From contig NZ_JALMEW010000007.1 of assembly GCF_023094245.1 (NCBI RefSeq), forward strand, positions 124,001 through 188,000: 64,000 nt of DNA, in the 5' to 3' direction. Under the pieces are notes generated by a model. That model was not told the origin of the DNA, made no database searches, and saw nothing but the letters and a program-made list of their open reading frames with translations. This stretch comes from Halomonas getboli (GTDB taxonomy: Bacteria; Pseudomonadota; Gammaproteobacteria; Pseudomonadales; Halomonadaceae). Both the position numbers and the translations under genes were made by a program. This document shows, in pieces, positions 50,503-63,756 of the stretch. Numbering within the stretch: position 1 is the stretch's first letter; each line of letters starts with the position of its first letter.

Positions 50503-51537
50503 TCAGGCGTGGGAGGGCGGCACCGGGCCGAGTCGGGCGATGCGGCCGGCGACGTCGAGCATGCGATTGGCGAAGCCCCACTCGTTGTCGAACCAGCACA
50601 GCATCTTGATCAGGCGGCCGCCGGCCACCCGGGTCTGGGTGGCGTCCACGATACCGGAGCGCGGATCGTGGTTGAAGTCGACCGAGGCCATGGGCGTCTC
50701 GGTGTAGCCGAGCAGCCCGGCGAGCCGACCGGCGCTGGCCTCGCGCAGCAGGGCGTTGACCGTCTCGGCGTCGGTCTCGGTGCGCACCGAGAGCGCCAGA
50801 TCCATGGCCGAGACGTTGATGGTCGGCACGCGCACGTGCAGGCACTCGAAGCGATCGGCCAGGTGCGGCATCAGGCGGTTGATGCCGCGCGCCAGGCCGG
50901 TGTCCACCGGCACGATGGAGTGCATCGCCGAACGCGTCAGGCGCAGGTCGGTCTGGTGATAGGCGTCGATCACCGGCTGGTCATTCATCGCCGAGTGAAT
51001 GGTGGTGGTGACGCCGTGATCGAGGCCGAGCGCCTCGTCGAGCACCGTCAGCACCGGCACCAGGCAGTTGGTGGTGCAGGAGGCGGCGGAGATCACCCGG
51101 CATGCGGGCGTCAGGTCGGCGTCGTTGATGCCGCTGACGATGGTGGCGTCGACGTCGTTCTCGGCCGGCTGGGAGAACAGCAGCCGGCCGGCGCCGGCGG
51201 CCAGGTGGGCCTCGGCGGTGGCGCGGTCCTTGAAGCTGCCGGAGCATTCCAGCACCAGGTCGACGCCGAGCTCGGCCCAGGGCAGGGCGGCCGGGTCGGC
51301 CTCGGACAGCACCCGGATGGCGCGGCCGTCGATCACCAGATGCTCGCCGTCGACTTCCACGCGGCCGGGGAAGCGGCCGTGGGTAGTGTCGAAGCGGGTC
51401 AGGTAGGCGATGGTGTCGAGCCCGGACAGCTCGTTGATGGCCACGATTTCCAGTTCCGGCATGCCACGCTCGACGAGCGCGCGCAGCACGCACTGGCCGA
51501 TGCGGCCGTATCCGTTGATGGCGATGCGTAGGGCCAT
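50503..51537 (-). CDS. epd: Erythrose-4-phosphate dehydrogenase
   Basis: Epd oxidises erythrose-4-phosphate to 4-phosphoerythronate for pyridoxal-phosphate synthesis. It belongs to the GAPDH family: [35 protein letters not shown] (catalytic Cys), [19 protein letters not shown], and [20 protein letters not shown]. The HSAMxDQ and VDFNHDP stretches follow E. coli Epd rather than glycolytic GapA, and epd-pgk-fba order agrees. A GapB-like gluconeogenic role cannot be excluded. Length is 344 residues. Confidence 0.88.
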   Translation of the reverse strand: MALRIAINGYGRIGQCVLRALVERGMPELEIVAINELSGLDTIAYLTRFDTTHGRFPGRVEVDGEHLVIDGRAIRVLSEADPAALPWAELGVDLVLECSGSFKDRATAEAHLAAGAGRLLFSQPAENDVDATIVSGINDADLTPACRVISAASCTTNCLVPVLTVLDEALGLDHGVTTTIHSAMNDQPVIDAYHQTDLRLTRSAMHSIVPVDTGLARGINRLMPHLADRFECLHVRVPTINVSAMDLALSVRTETDAETVNALLREASAGRLAGLLGYTETPMASVDFNHDPRSGIVDATQTRVAGGRLIKMLCWFDNEWGFANRMLDVAGRIARLGPVPPSHA

Positions 51538-51631
51538 GGCCTGTCCGAGGCTCCCGAGTCCGGTGGGCGAGAGGCGGCGATTCTAGCCTATTTCGCGATC
51601 GCCGTCGCCGGTCGGGGCGCTCGGGGCGCCT

Positions 51632-52354
51632 CTAGAGGCCCAGCAGCCGCCAGGCCAGCGGCAGGCACAGGGCGGTGAGGATGCCGGTCAGGCTCATGCC
51701 CAGCGAGGCGAAGGCGCCGGCGGAGGGGCTCATCTCGAAGGCGCGCACGGTGCCGACGGCGTGGCCGTTGACGCCCAGGGCGAAGCCGAGGATCCGGTGG
51801 TCGCGAATGCCCAGCGCCGGGCCCAGCAGGCGGACCGCCAGGGTCGCCATCACGCCGGTAATCAGCAGCCCGCCCATCAGCAGCGGCACCGAGCCGCCGA
51901 GCTCCTCGACGATGCCGAGCGCGATCGGTGCGGTCACCGACTTGGGTGCCAGCGAGGCCAGCACCTCGGGGCTGGCGCCCAGCGCCCAGGCTAGCGCCAG
52001 CGAGTAGCAGGAGGCCAGTGCCGCCGCCGGAGGCAGGCTCAGCGCCAGCGGCTTCCACAGCGCGCGGATGTGATGAAGCTGCTGGTAGAGCGGCACGCCT
52101 AGCGCCACCGTGGCCGGGCCGAGCAGCAGCATCAGCCAGTCCGCGCCGCGCCGATAGTCGGCGAAATCGATGGACAGCCCCCACAGGATGGCGGCGACCA
52201 GCAGCGCGGCCAGCAGCACCGCCGGGCACCAGCTGGGGCGCCCCAGGCGCTCGACGGCCCACAGGGCGGCGAGATAGGCGGCCAGCGTCAGGGCGGTGGA
52301 CGACAGCGGGGTGGCCAGCAGCGCCTCGCGCAGCGCGATCAGGGCGTCGCTCAT
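51632..52354 (-). CDS. lrgB: LrgB/CidB-family holin-like membrane protein
   Basis: The 240-residue protein has 6-8 hydrophobic segments and the LrgB pattern SLAPKSVTAPIALGIVEELGG and GIRDHRILGFALGVNGHAVGTVRAFEMSPSAGAFASLGMSLTGI. LrgB acts with LrgA in export of autolysins or of small metabolites such as pyruvate in other bacteria. It overlaps lrgA by 4 bp (ATGA). Confidence 0.9.
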   Translation of the reverse strand: MSDALIALREALLATPLSSTALTLAAYLAALWAVERLGRPSWCPAVLLAALLVAAILWGLSIDFADYRRGADWLMLLLGPATVALGVPLYQQLHHIRALWKPLALSLPPAAALASCYSLALAWALGASPEVLASLAPKSVTAPIALGIVEELGGSVPLLMGGLLITGVMATLAVRLLGPALGIRDHRILGFALGVNGHAVGTVRAFEMSPSAGAFASLGMSLTGILTALCLPLAWRLLGL

Positions 52355-52731
52355 GTCAGGGACTCCTGCGGCGCGTCCGCCGCGGGCTCGGCAGGCATGC
52401 AGCGGCGCATCAGCAGCAGGGTGGTCAGCACGCTGGCGAGCGTGCCGATCACCAGCGCCACCGCGACGGCCAGCCATTGGCCGGCGAAGTCGTCGGCGAT
52501 GAAGAACACGCCCACCACGCCGGGCATGATCAGCATCGCCAGCAGGCCGATCAGCGGCTGGCCGGCGGCGGCGATGTCATCGAGCCGGCCGATGCGCAGC
52601 ATCAGCAGGCCAGTCATCAGGAGCATGCCCACCACCCCCGCCGAGACCGGCAGGTCGAGCAGCACCACCAGCGTCTCGCCGGCCAGCCACACCCCCGTGA
52701 GCCACAGAAACCCGCGCAGCACTGCGATCAC
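52351..52731 (-). CDS. lrgA: LrgA/CidA-family holin-like protein
   Basis: Starting at GTG 52731 with AGGAGG 5 nt upstream, this encodes 126 residues with four hydrophobic segments. LDLPVSAGVVGMLLMTGLLMLRIG and LIMPGVVGVFFIADDF are the LrgA signature. An upstream in-frame start at 52953 would add a long Arg-rich stretch not typical of the family. The pair lrgA-lrgB is divergent from the class I aldolase gene. Confidence 0.9.
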   Translation of the reverse strand: MIAVLRGFLWLTGVWLAGETLVVLLDLPVSAGVVGMLLMTGLLMLRIGRLDDIAAAGQPLIGLLAMLIMPGVVGVFFIADDFAGQWLAVAVALVIGTLASVLTTLLLMRRCMPAEPAADAPQESLT

Positions 52732-52974
52732 CTCGTCCTCCTGACCGTTGTTCTCCCAGGCGTCATCATGCCAGAGCGGCGGGGAGAAATCCGTTCGCCG
52801 TCGCCTGCCGCGCTCTGTGGGCGCCCGGAGACGGTCGCTGGCGGGAGGCGCCGACAAGTCGGATTCGGGGTGGACAAGACGGCGCCGCTTTCGTCGCCTC
52901 GGTGGGCTGTCGCCGGCCGCCGCTTGCTCTAGGCTAGGGGTACCGTCCGTCAATCATCAAGGAGAGAGGGTGCG

Positions 52975-54027
52975 ATGACCGATATAGCGCAGTTGCTCGG
53001 CAGTGAAACGGAGAGCCTGTTGACCCACCGGTGCCAGGGCATTCCGGCCGCGTCGATCCACGCGCCGGGTCCGGACTACGTCGATCGGGTGATGGCCCAC
53101 AGCGACCGCCAGCCCCACGTGCTGCGCAACATGCAGGCGCTGTTCGATCACGGCCGACTCGGCGGCACCGGCTACCTGAGCATCCTGCCGGTGGACCAGG
53201 GCATCGAGCACTCCGCCGGGGCGTCCTTCGCGCCCAACCCGCTGTACTTCGATCCGGCCAACATCGTCGAGCTGGCCATCGAGGGCGGCTGCAACGCGGT
53301 GGCCTCGACCCTGGGCGGGTTGTCCTCGGTGGCGCGGCAGTACGCGCACAAGATTCCGATGCTGCTCAAGCTCAACCACAACGAGACGTTGACCTATCCG
53401 GCGGTCTACGACCAGACGCTGTTCGCCCAGGTCGAGCAGGCCTTCGAGATGGGCTGTGCGGCGGTCGGCGCGACCATCTACTTCGGCTCGCCGGAGAGCC
53501 GCCGCCAGATCACCGAGATCAGCGAGGCCTTCGAGCGTGCCCACCAGCTGGGCATGGTCACGGTGCTGTGGGCCTACCTGCGCAACCCGGCCTTCAAGCA
53601 CCAGGGGCACGACTACCACACCGCCGCCGACCTCACCGGTCAGGCCATCCACCTGGCGGCGACGCTCAAGGCCGATATCGTCAAGCAGAAGATGGCCGAG
53701 ACCAACGCCGGCTACCGCGATATCGGCTTCGGCCACACCCACGGCAAGGTCTACGACGAGCTGACCTCGGAGCATCCCATCGACCTGGCCCGCTATCAGG
53801 TGGCCAGCAGCTACATGGGGCGTGCCGGGCTGATCAACTCCGGCGGCGCCTCGGGCGGCGAGAGCGACCTGGCCCAGGCGGTGCGCACCGCGGTGATCAA
53901 CAAGCGCGCCGGCGGCATGGGGCTGATCTCCGGCCGCAAGGCGTTCCAGAAGTCGATGGCCGAGGGCGTCGAACTGCTCCACGCCATCCAGGACGTCTAC
54001 CTGGACGAGGGCATCACCCTGGCCTGA
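52975..54027 (+). CDS. fbaB: Class I fructose-bisphosphate aldolase (FbaB/DhnA type)
   Basis: The 350-residue Schiff-base aldolase matches the size and pattern of E. coli Fba[49 protein letters not shown] (candidate Schiff-base Lys) and [21 protein letters not shown]. It catalyses the same reaction as the class II enzyme encoded 4 kb away, but without metal. FbaB forms are often used in gluconeogenesis, which would fit growth on organic acids. GGAGAGAGG precedes the ATG. Confidence 0.93.
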   Translation: MTDIAQLLGSETESLLTHRCQGIPAASIHAPGPDYVDRVMAHSDRQPHVLRNMQALFDHGRLGGTGYLSILPVDQGIEHSAGASFAPNPLYFDPANIVELAIEGGCNAVASTLGGLSSVARQYAHKIPMLLKLNHNETLTYPAVYDQTLFAQVEQAFEMGCAAVGATIYFGSPESRRQITEISEAFERAHQLGMVTVLWAYLRNPAFKHQGHDYHTAADLTGQAIHLAATLKADIVKQKMAETNAGYRDIGFGHTHGKVYDELTSEHPIDLARYQVASSYMGRAGLINSGGASGGESDLAQAVRTAVINKRAGGMGLISGRKAFQKSMAEGVELLHAIQDVYLDEGITLA

Positions 54028-54065
54028 TCCGGGGCTCCGACGCGCAGCAGGCACGACGCAAGACA

Positions 54066-54097
54066 TAAAAAGGCACGGCGCAAGCCGTGCCTTTCTC
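54066..54097 (+). terminator. Terminator behind fbaB
   Basis: AAAGGCACGGC, loop GCAA and GCCGTGCCTTT (54069-54094) form an 11-bp stem with flanking A and T runs, so it can work in both directions and also serve ribH. Confidence 0.85.
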
Positions 54098-54132
54098 GTT
54101 GCTGCCTCGCCGGGGCAGGCCCCGGAAACGCC

Positions 54133-54893
<761 letters not shown>

Positions 54894-54980
54894 GAACAGT
54901 GGCCATGGGAAATGGCAAAGACGCCATGGCCGAGGCTCATCATAGGGGCTCGCCCGGGGCGCGCCAAGGCGTCGTCCGCA

Positions 54981-55010
54981 CAAAAAAGGGTGCGGCCTCG
55001 GCCGCACCCT
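54981..55010 (-). terminator. Terminator of tkt
   Basis: GGGTGCGGC and GCCGCACCC (54988-55009) pair across a CTCG loop. The reverse-strand transcript then runs into TTTTTT. Confidence 0.9.
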
Positions 55011-55035
55011 CCCGATGTCGCAGATCGTGTCCCGA

Positions 55036-57042
55036 TCAGTCGTCGTCGGCATCGTCCAGCAGCTGCTCGGCCTCGCCCACCACGTTCTCCACGGTGAAGC
55101 CGAAGTGCTTGAACAGGTCGCCGGCCGGGGCGGACTCGCCGAAGGTGCTCATGCCGACGATACGGCCCTCGAGACCCACGTACTTGTACCAGAAGTCGCG
55201 ATGACCGGCCTCGACGGCGATGCGGTTGCCCACTTCCGCCGGCAGCACGGCCTGGCGGTAGGCGGCGTCCTGGGCGTCGAAGACGTCGGTGGACGGCATC
55301 GACACCACGCGCACCGCGCGGCCCTGCTCGGCGAGCACGGCGGCGGCGTCCATGGCCAGGCCGACTTCGGAGCCGGTGGCGATCAGGATCAGCTCAGGCG
55401 TGCCCTCGCAGTCCTTCAGCACGTAGCCGCCACGCCGGATGTCGGCCAGCTGCTGGGTGTCGCGCTGCTGGTGCGGCAGGCCCTGGCGAGACAGCACCAG
55501 CGCGGTCGGGCCGGCCTGACGCTTGATGGCCGCGTTCCAGGCCGCGGCGGTCTCCACGGCGTCGCAGGGGCGCCAGGTGGAGAGGTTCGGCGTGGTGCGC
55601 AGGCTGGTCAGCTGCTCGACCGGCTGGTGGGTCGGGCCGTCCTCGCCCAGGCCGATGGAGTCGTGGGTGAAGACGTAGGCCGCGCGCTGGCCCATCAGTG
55701 CCGCCATGCGCACGGCGTTGCGCATGTATTCCATGAAGATCAGGAAGGTGGCGCCGTAGGGCACGAAGCCGCCGTGCAGGGCCAGGCCGTTCATGATCGC
55801 GCCCATGCCGAACTCGCGGACGCCGTAGTGCAGGTAGTTGCCGCCCGGCACCTCGGAAGAGATCGCCTCGGCGCCCTTCCAGAAGGTCAGGTTGGACGGC
55901 GCCAGGTCGGCGCTGCCGCCGAGCAGCTCGGGCAGCTGCGGGCCGAGCTCGTTGAGGCATGCCAGCGAGGCCTTGCGGCTGGCGACGGAGTCGCCCTTTT
56001 CCTGGGCCTGCTTGATCATCGCCTCGCTGGTCAGCTCGGCGGGCAGCTCGCCCTTCTGGCGGCGCAGGAACTCGCGGGCCAGCGCCGGGTGGGCCTCGGC
56101 GTAGCGCTCGAAGCGGGCCTGCCACTCGGCCTGGCGGCTGGCGCCGGCCTCGTGGGCATCCCAGCCCTGGTAGATGTCTTCCGGCACGTGGAAGGGCGCG
56201 TGGGGCCAGCCCAGCTGCTGACGGGCCGCGGCGACCTCGTCCTCGCCCAGCGCGGCGCCGTGGCACTCTTCCTTGCCCTGCTTGTTGGGCGCGCCGAAGC
56301 CGATGATGGTCTTGCAGATGATCAGGCTCGGCTTGTCGTCGTGCTGGCGGGCCAGCTCGATGGCGGCCTTGATCTCCTCGGGCTTATGGCCGTCGACGGC
56401 GGGCACCACGTGCCAGCCGTAGGCCTCGAAGCGTTTGGCGGTGTCGTCGGTGAACCAGCCCTCGACTTCGCCGTCGATGGAGATGCCGTTGTCATCGTAG
56501 AAGGCGATCAGCTTGCCCAGCTGCTGGGTGCCGGCCAGCGAGCTGACCTCGTGGGAGACGCCTTCCATCAGGCAGCCGTCACCCAGGAAGCAGTAGGTGT
56601 AGTGGTCGACGATCTCGTGGCCCGGGCGGTTGAACTGGGCCGCCAGGGTGCGCTCGGCGAGCGCCATGCCCACGGCGTTAGCCAGGCCCTGACCCAGCGG
56701 GCCGGTGGTGGTCTCGACGCCCGGCGCGTAGCCGTATTCCGGGTGGCCGGCGGTCTTCGAGTGCAGCTGGCGGAAGTTCTGCAGCTGCTCCAGGCCGAGC
56801 TCGTAGCCGGAGAGGTGCAGCAGGGAATAGAGCAGCATGGAGCCGTGGCCGTTGGACAGCACGAAGCGGTCGCGGTCCGGCCAGTGCGGGTCGGCCGGGT
56901 TGTGCTGCAGATAGTCGTTCCACAGCACCTCGGCGATGTCGGCCATGCCCATGGGGGCGCCGGGGTGGCCGGAATTGGCCTTCTGGACGGCGTCCATGGA
57001 CAGGGCGCGAATGGCATTGGCCAGTTCGAAACGGGACGGCAT
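55036..57042 (-). CDS. tkt: Transketolase
   Basis: This thiamine-diphosphate enzyme (668 residues) moves two-carbon units in the pentose phosphate pathway. Motifs: [77 protein letters not shown] (ThDP motif), [18 protein letters not shown] and [24 protein letters not shown] 57042 has AGGAG 9 nt upstream. It is divergent from metK, as in pseudomonads, and has its own terminator. Confidence 0.97.
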   Translation of the reverse strand: MPSRFELANAIRALSMDAVQKANSGHPGAPMGMADIAEVLWNDYLQHNPADPHWPDRDRFVLSNGHGSMLLYSLLHLSGYELGLEQLQNFRQLHSKTAGHPEYGYAPGVETTTGPLGQGLANAVGMALAERTLAAQFNRPGHEIVDHYTYCFLGDGCLMEGVSHEVSSLAGTQQLGKLIAFYDDNGISIDGEVEGWFTDDTAKRFEAYGWHVVPAVDGHKPEEIKAAIELARQHDDKPSLIICKTIIGFGAPNKQGKEECHGAALGEDEVAAARQQLGWPHAPFHVPEDIYQGWDAHEAGASRQAEWQARFERYAEAHPALAREFLRRQKGELPAELTSEAMIKQAQEKGDSVASRKASLACLNELGPQLPELLGGSADLAPSNLTFWKGAEAISSEVPGGNYLHYGVREFGMGAIMNGLALHGGFVPYGATFLIFMEYMRNAVRMAALMGQRAAYVFTHDSIGLGEDGPTHQPVEQLTSLRTTPNLSTWRPCDAVETAAAWNAAIKRQAGPTALVLSRQGLPHQQRDTQQLADIRRGGYVLKDCEGTPELILIATGSEVGLAMDAAAVLAEQGRAVRVVSMPSTDVFDAQDAAYRQAVLPAEVGNRIAVEAGHRDFWYKYVGLEGRIVGMSTFGESAPAGDLFKHFGFTVENVVGEAEQLLDDADDD

Positions 57043-57368
57043 GGGGGTCAGCTCCTCGCCTGCGGCAGATAGTAGCAATGACGCGGCTCGGCCGGGGAAG
57101 GCCGGGCTCGATGTCGGCTGCGATGTACCGCGAAAAGGCGCGGCACGCGCGAATCAGGGCGCTTATTGTCGCCGAATGGGTCGCGGCCTTCAAATCGCCG
57201 CGCCGGCGGGCGCGTCTGGCGGGCCAGGCGTCGGGCCGGCGCTAGGAAGCCTCGCGGCGAGCGTGTAAAATCCGCCCCCAGCCGGTCCGCCCGGGCCTCG
57301 GCGCCACGCCACCGCCCGAGCCTTGGGGCCAGATGCCTTCCTCCCATTTCCTGAGGGCCGAGGACGCC
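57043..57368. other. Divergent intergenic region between tkt and metK
   Basis: About 325 bp. A TGTAAAAT box near 57265-57272 is a possible extended -10 for metK. I see no SAM riboswitch (no aptamer core in either orientation), no MetJ-type AGACGTCT repeats and no gene. Confidence 0.4.
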
Positions 57369-58589
<1,221 letters not shown>

Positions 58590-58635
58590 GCGCGTGGCGC
58601 TCGTCGCAGGCGTCGCTGGTCTCGTGCGTCGCTGA

Positions 58636-60435
<1,800 letters not shown>

Positions 60436-60465
60436 TTGTCCGCCGCTCGGCGGGCTGCCTATAGT
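60436..60465 (+). promoter_or_regulatory. Candidate ahcY promoter with palindrome in the spacer
   Basis: TTGTCC (60436-60441), 18 bp, TATAGT (60460-60465) fit a sigma-70 promoter; transcription would start near 60472, just before the ahcY ribosome site. The spacer holds CCGCCG-CT-CGGCGG (60440-60453), a perfect palindrome that could be an operator. No SAH riboswitch fits in the 64-bp gap. Confidence 0.4.
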
Positions 60466-60499
60466 GAAGGGCACGCTTTTCGTCGAGAAGAGGTGACCC

Positions 60500-61909
60500 A
60501 TGAACCAGCCCGCCGTATCCGCCCCGCCGACCACGGACCACAAGGTGGCCGACATCGACCTGGCCGACTGGGGCCGGCGCGAGATCCGCATCGCCGAGAC
60601 CGAGATGCCGGCGCTGATGGCGATCCGCGACAAGTACCGCGACCGCCAGCCCCTGGCCGGGGCGCGCATCGCCGGCTGCATCCACATGACCATCCAGACC
60701 GCGGTGCTGATCGAGACCCTGATCGATCTCGGCGCCACGGTGCGCTGGTCGTCGTGCAACATCTTCTCCACTCAGGATCACGCCGCCGCGGCCATCGCCG
60801 CCGCCGGCATCCCGGTGTTTGCCTGGAAGGGCGAGACGGAAGAGGAGTTCTGGTGGTGCATCGAGCAGACCGTGGAGGGCCCCGACGGCTGGGCGCCCAA
60901 CCTGGTGCTCGACGACGGCGGCGATCTCACCGCGCTGCTGCACGACAAGCGCCCCGAGCTGCTCGACGCCGTCCACGGCATCAGCGAGGAGACCACCACC
61001 GGCGTGCACCGGCTGCTGGAGATGGCCCGGGACGGCTCGCTGCGGGTGCCGGCGATCAACGTCAACGACGCGGTGACCAAATCGAAGAACGATAACAAGT
61101 ACGGCTGCCGACACTCGCTGAGCGATGCCATCAAGCGCGCCACCGACCACCTGCTGGCCGGCAAGCAGGCGCTGGTGGTCGGCTACGGCGACGTGGGCAA
61201 GGGCTCGGCGGCCTCGCTTCGCCAGGAAGGCATGATCGTGAAGGTCAGCGAGATCGATCCGCTGTGCGCCATGCAGGCCTGCATGGACGGCTTCGAGGTG
61301 GTCTCGCCCTACTCGTGCGGCGTCAACGCCGGCATGCCGAGCATCGACCGCGCGCTGCTGTCGCGCATCGACCTGGTGGTGACCGCGACCGGCAACATCG
61401 ACGCCTGCGACGCGGCCATGCTCAAGGCCCTCAAGCCCGGCGCGGTGGTGTGCAACATCGGCCACTTCGACAGCGAGATCGACACCGCCTACATGCGCCG
61501 CCAGTGGCACTGGGAGGAGATCAAGCCGCAGGTGCACAAGGTCTACCGCGACAGCGACCCCGGCGACTTCGATCCGGGCAGCCGCGACTACCTGATCCTG
61601 CTCTCCGAGGGGCGGCTGGTGAACCTCGGCAATGCCACCGGCCACCCGTCGCGGGTGATGGACGGCTCCTTCGCCAACCAGGTGCTGGCGCAGATCCATC
61701 TCTATGAGGGGCGCTTCGCCGAGCGCGACGAGGCCGAACGGCGCGCGGCGCTCACCGTCTCGGTGCTGCCGCGCCACCTGGATGAGGAAGTGGCCCGCTA
61801 CATGGTGGAAGGCTTCGGCGGCGTGGTCACCCGCCTGAGCGAGGCCCAGGCCGAGTACACCGGCCTCGCGCCCGACGGCCCGTTCAAGCCTGACGGCTAC
61901 CGCTACTAG
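60500..61909 (+). CDS. ahcY: Adenosylhomocysteinase
   Basis: AhcY splits S-adenosylhomocysteine to homocysteine and adenosine using bound NAD. The 469-residue protein shows [60 protein letters not shown] (signature 1), [22 protein letters not shown] (NAD signature), [14 protein letters not shown] and the C-terminal KPDGYRY that completes the neighbouring cofactor site. GAGGTGA precedes the ATG. With metK upstream it forms a methyl-cycle neighbourhood. Confidence 0.97.
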   Translation: MNQPAVSAPPTTDHKVADIDLADWGRREIRIAETEMPALMAIRDKYRDRQPLAGARIAGCIHMTIQTAVLIETLIDLGATVRWSSCNIFSTQDHAAAAIAAAGIPVFAWKGETEEEFWWCIEQTVEGPDGWAPNLVLDDGGDLTALLHDKRPELLDAVHGISEETTTGVHRLLEMARDGSLRVPAINVNDAVTKSKNDNKYGCRHSLSDAIKRATDHLLAGKQALVVGYGDVGKGSAASLRQEGMIVKVSEIDPLCAMQACMDGFEVVSPYSCGVNAGMPSIDRALLSRIDLVVTATGNIDACDAAMLKALKPGAVVCNIGHFDSEIDTAYMRRQWHWEEIKPQVHKVYRDSDPGDFDPGSRDYLILLSEGRLVNLGNATGHPSRVMDGSFANQVLAQIHLYEGRFAERDEAERRAALTVSVLPRHLDEEVARYMVEGFGGVVTRLSEAQAEYTGLAPDGPFKPDGYRY

Positions 61910-61998
61910 GTCGGGCTTTGCCCGGAGCCGGAAGAACGCCGCGCCTCGCGGGCTCAAGCTGCAAGAGCGGCGCTTCGCGCCTGGAAGAGGGAAGAAAA

Positions 61999-62029
61999 AC
62001 CGCCCCCATGTGCTTGCCATGGGGGCGGT
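61999..62029. terminator. Long perfect hairpin behind ahcY, T-run on the reverse strand only
   Basis: ACCGCCCCCATG (61999-62010), 7-nt loop, CATGGGGGCGGT (62018-62029). AAAAA precedes it, so a U-tract would form only in a reverse-strand transcript. It may still end ahcY transcription with help of Rho. Together with the heptamer array it fills the 340-bp gap to the next gene. Confidence 0.55.
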
Positions 62030-62043
62030 GCTCCTTACGCTGT

Positions 62044-62169
62044 CTTCCAGCTTCCAGCTTCCAGCTTCCAGCTTCCAGCTTCCAGCTTCCAGCTTCCAGC
62101 TTCCAGCTTCCAGCTTCCAGCTTCCAGCTTCCAGCTTCCAGCTTCCAGCTTCCAGCTTCCAGCTTCCAG
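62044..62169 (+). repeat. Tandem array of 18 exact CTTCCAG heptamers
   Basis: One hundred twenty-six bases are 18 perfect copies of CTTCCAG. Two related units in opposite orientation (CTGGAAG, AGGGAAG) lie at 61981-61994 on the other side of the hairpin. No frame contains a stop. It sits between ahcY and the LpxH-like gene, both rightward. Confidence 0.97.
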
Positions 62170-62250
62170 CGACACGGGATCGTCACCTCGTCGCCCGGGG
62201 ACTGTCATGCACGGCGGGCATCCTGACCGGGTCACGTCAGGAGAATGCCC

Positions 62251-63072
62251 ATGTCGACGCCCCCTCGCGCGCGAACCCTCTTCGTGTCCGACATCCATCT
62301 CGGCACCCGGGACTGCCAGGCCGAGCTGCTGGCCAGCCTGCTGCGCCGGGTACGGCCGGAGCGGCTCTATCTGGTCGGCGACATCGTCGATCTGATCGCC
62401 ATGCAGAAGCGGGCGGTGCTGCCGCCGGCCCAGCAGCGGCTGGTGGCCAGGCTGCTGCGGCTGGCCCGCGGCGGCTGCGAGATCATCTACATCCCCGGCA
62501 ATCACGACGCCGCTCTGCGCCGGCTGTGCGGGTTGCGCGTCCATCGGGTGCAGATCGAGCGCCGGGCGATCCACGTCACCGCCGACGGCCGGCGGCTGTT
62601 GGTCAGCCACGGCGACGAGTTCGACACCCACGTGCGCATCGCGCCCTGGATGCTGGCGCTGGGCGACGGCATGCACCAGTTCGTGCTGGCGCTCAACCGC
62701 TGGTGCAACCGCGCCCGGGGCGTGCTGGGGCTGCCGTACTGGTCGCTGGCCAGCGCGCTCAAGCGCCGGGTCGGCGCGGCCCAGCGCTACGTCGCCCAGT
62801 TCGAGCAGGCCGCCCTGCATCAGGCGGCCCGGGAGGGGCTCGACGGCTACGTCGGCGGCCACATCCACAAGGCCGGCTTCCGCGCCCGGGACGGCGTGCT
62901 CTACTGCAACGACGGCGACTGGGTCGAGCACTGCACCGCACTGCTCGAGACCCCGGACGGCGCGCTGCGGCTGATCGACTGGCGGGGCGAGCTGATCGAG
63001 CGCGAGCCGCTCGTCGACGCTCCGACCGTGCCCGAGGGCGCGGGCCTGGTCGGCGCCAGCCGGGTGCCCTGA
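62251..63072 (+). CDS. LpxH-like metallophosphoesterase (UDP-2,3-diacylglucosamine diphosphatase family)
   Basis: The 273-residue calcineurin-like enzyme has all metal motifs: FVSDIHLG (DxH), LVGDIVDLI (GDxxD), YIPGNHDAALR (GNHD), LLVSHGDEFDTH (GH-type) and GGHIHKAG (GHxH). Size and the HGDEFD element fit the UDP-2,3-diacylglucosamine pyrophosphatase group, which makes lipid X for lipid A, but this looks like the LpxH2 subgroup whose role is less certain. AGGAG lies 7 nt before ATG 62251. ATG 62245 is too close to it. Confidence 0.8.
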   Translation: MSTPPRARTLFVSDIHLGTRDCQAELLASLLRRVRPERLYLVGDIVDLIAMQKRAVLPPAQQRLVARLLRLARGGCEIIYIPGNHDAALRRLCGLRVHRVQIERRAIHVTADGRRLLVSHGDEFDTHVRIAPWMLALGDGMHQFVLALNRWCNRARGVLGLPYWSLASALKRRVGAAQRYVAQFEQAALHQAAREGLDGYVGGHIHKAGFRARDGVLYCNDGDWVEHCTALLETPDGALRLIDWRGELIEREPLVDAPTVPEGAGLVGASRVP

Positions 63073-63094
63073 GAGGGGCTAGCCGCTGTGGGCG

Positions 63095-63640
63095 TCAGGT
63101 TTCCGCGACGCCGGCGAGCGCCCGACAGGCTTCGAGCACTTCGTCGGCCAGGGCGTCGTCCTCGAGGGCGCGGGCAATCGCCATCCCGCCGATCATGGTC
63201 ACGGCCTGATGGATGGCCTGCCGACGCGCCGTCATGTCTTCCCCGTCCGTCTGGCAGCGATCGACGAAGCTGCGGAACAGCCGCGTGTAGGTCTCGCGTA
63301 CCCGCGTCTCCTGCCGGGTCACGTCGCTGACGAGGCAGGCCAGCGGACAGTTGATCTCCTCCCCGGCTCGATGCGCGTCGCTCAGGTAGCCCAGCACGCG
63401 CTCCCTGGCGCTCGCTTCCTCCAGGCGTGGAACATTGGCCTGGGCGGCATGGTGAAGCGCCTCGGCGTAGAGCGCCTCCTTGGCAGTGAAGTGGGCGTAG
63501 AAGGCGCCGCGGGTCAGGCCGGCCTGACGCATCACGTCATCGATGCTGGCGCCGGCGAATCCATGCCGGGTAAACAGGATGGCCGCCGCATCGAGGATGC
63601 GGCGGCGGGTTCTGGCTTTATGGTTATCGCTCCAGGGCAT
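63095..63640 (-). CDS. TetR-family transcriptional repressor
   Basis: The 181-residue protein has a TetR HTH (RRRILDAAAILFTRHGFAGASIDDVMRQAGLTRGAFYAHFTAKEALYAEAL) and an all-helical effector domain with two Cys (INCPLACLVSDV), which could sense electrophiles as in NemR-like proteins. It is divergent from a glutathione transferase gene. The perfect palindrome at 63689-63706 between them is its probable operator. ATG 63640 gives the compact TetR start; 63739 would cover the palindrome. Confidence 0.88.
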   Translation of the reverse strand: MPWSDNHKARTRRRILDAAAILFTRHGFAGASIDDVMRQAGLTRGAFYAHFTAKEALYAEALHHAAQANVPRLEEASARERVLGYLSDAHRAGEEINCPLACLVSDVTRQETRVRETYTRLFRSFVDRCQTDGEDMTARRQAIHQAVTMIGGMAIARALEDDALADEVLEACRALAGVAET

Positions 63641-63688
63641 AGGGAGAGTCTCCTTGAAGGCAGGACGGCAGGGTGACACGCGGCCACT

Positions 63689-63706
63689 ATATGTTCTTGA
63701 ACATAT
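63689..63706. promoter_or_regulatory. TetR-type operator between tetR and GST genes
   Basis: ATATGTTC-TT-GAACATAT is an 18-bp inverted repeat with 8-bp perfect arms, 49 bp upstream of the repressor start and 50 bp upstream of the transferase start. It suits one dimer repressing both directions. Confidence 0.8.
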
Positions 63707-63756
63707 GGTAGGGCGGGCTAGCCTGTCAGCGTTCCCCATCGAAGGAGTGATCCCGC

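Noticed and set aside
52732-52953. Longer N-terminus for LrgA from 52953
   Set aside because: The added region is Arg-rich and unlike LrgA, while GTG 52731 has a near-perfect ribosome site at 5 nt.
55015-57072. 685-codon + strand frame opposite tkt
   Set aside because: Antisense shadow of transketolase. Other long frames opposite xylA/xylX (30559-32382) and xylD (36314-38152) were rejected for the same reason.
57043-57368. SAM riboswitch or MetJ box before metK
   Set aside because: No SAM-I, SAM-II or SAM/SAH aptamer core and no AGACGTCT repeat could be found on either strand.
60436-60499. SAH riboswitch before ahcY
   Set aside because: The gap between ligB and ahcY is only 64 bp and holds a promoter-like sequence with a short palindrome, too little for the aptamer.
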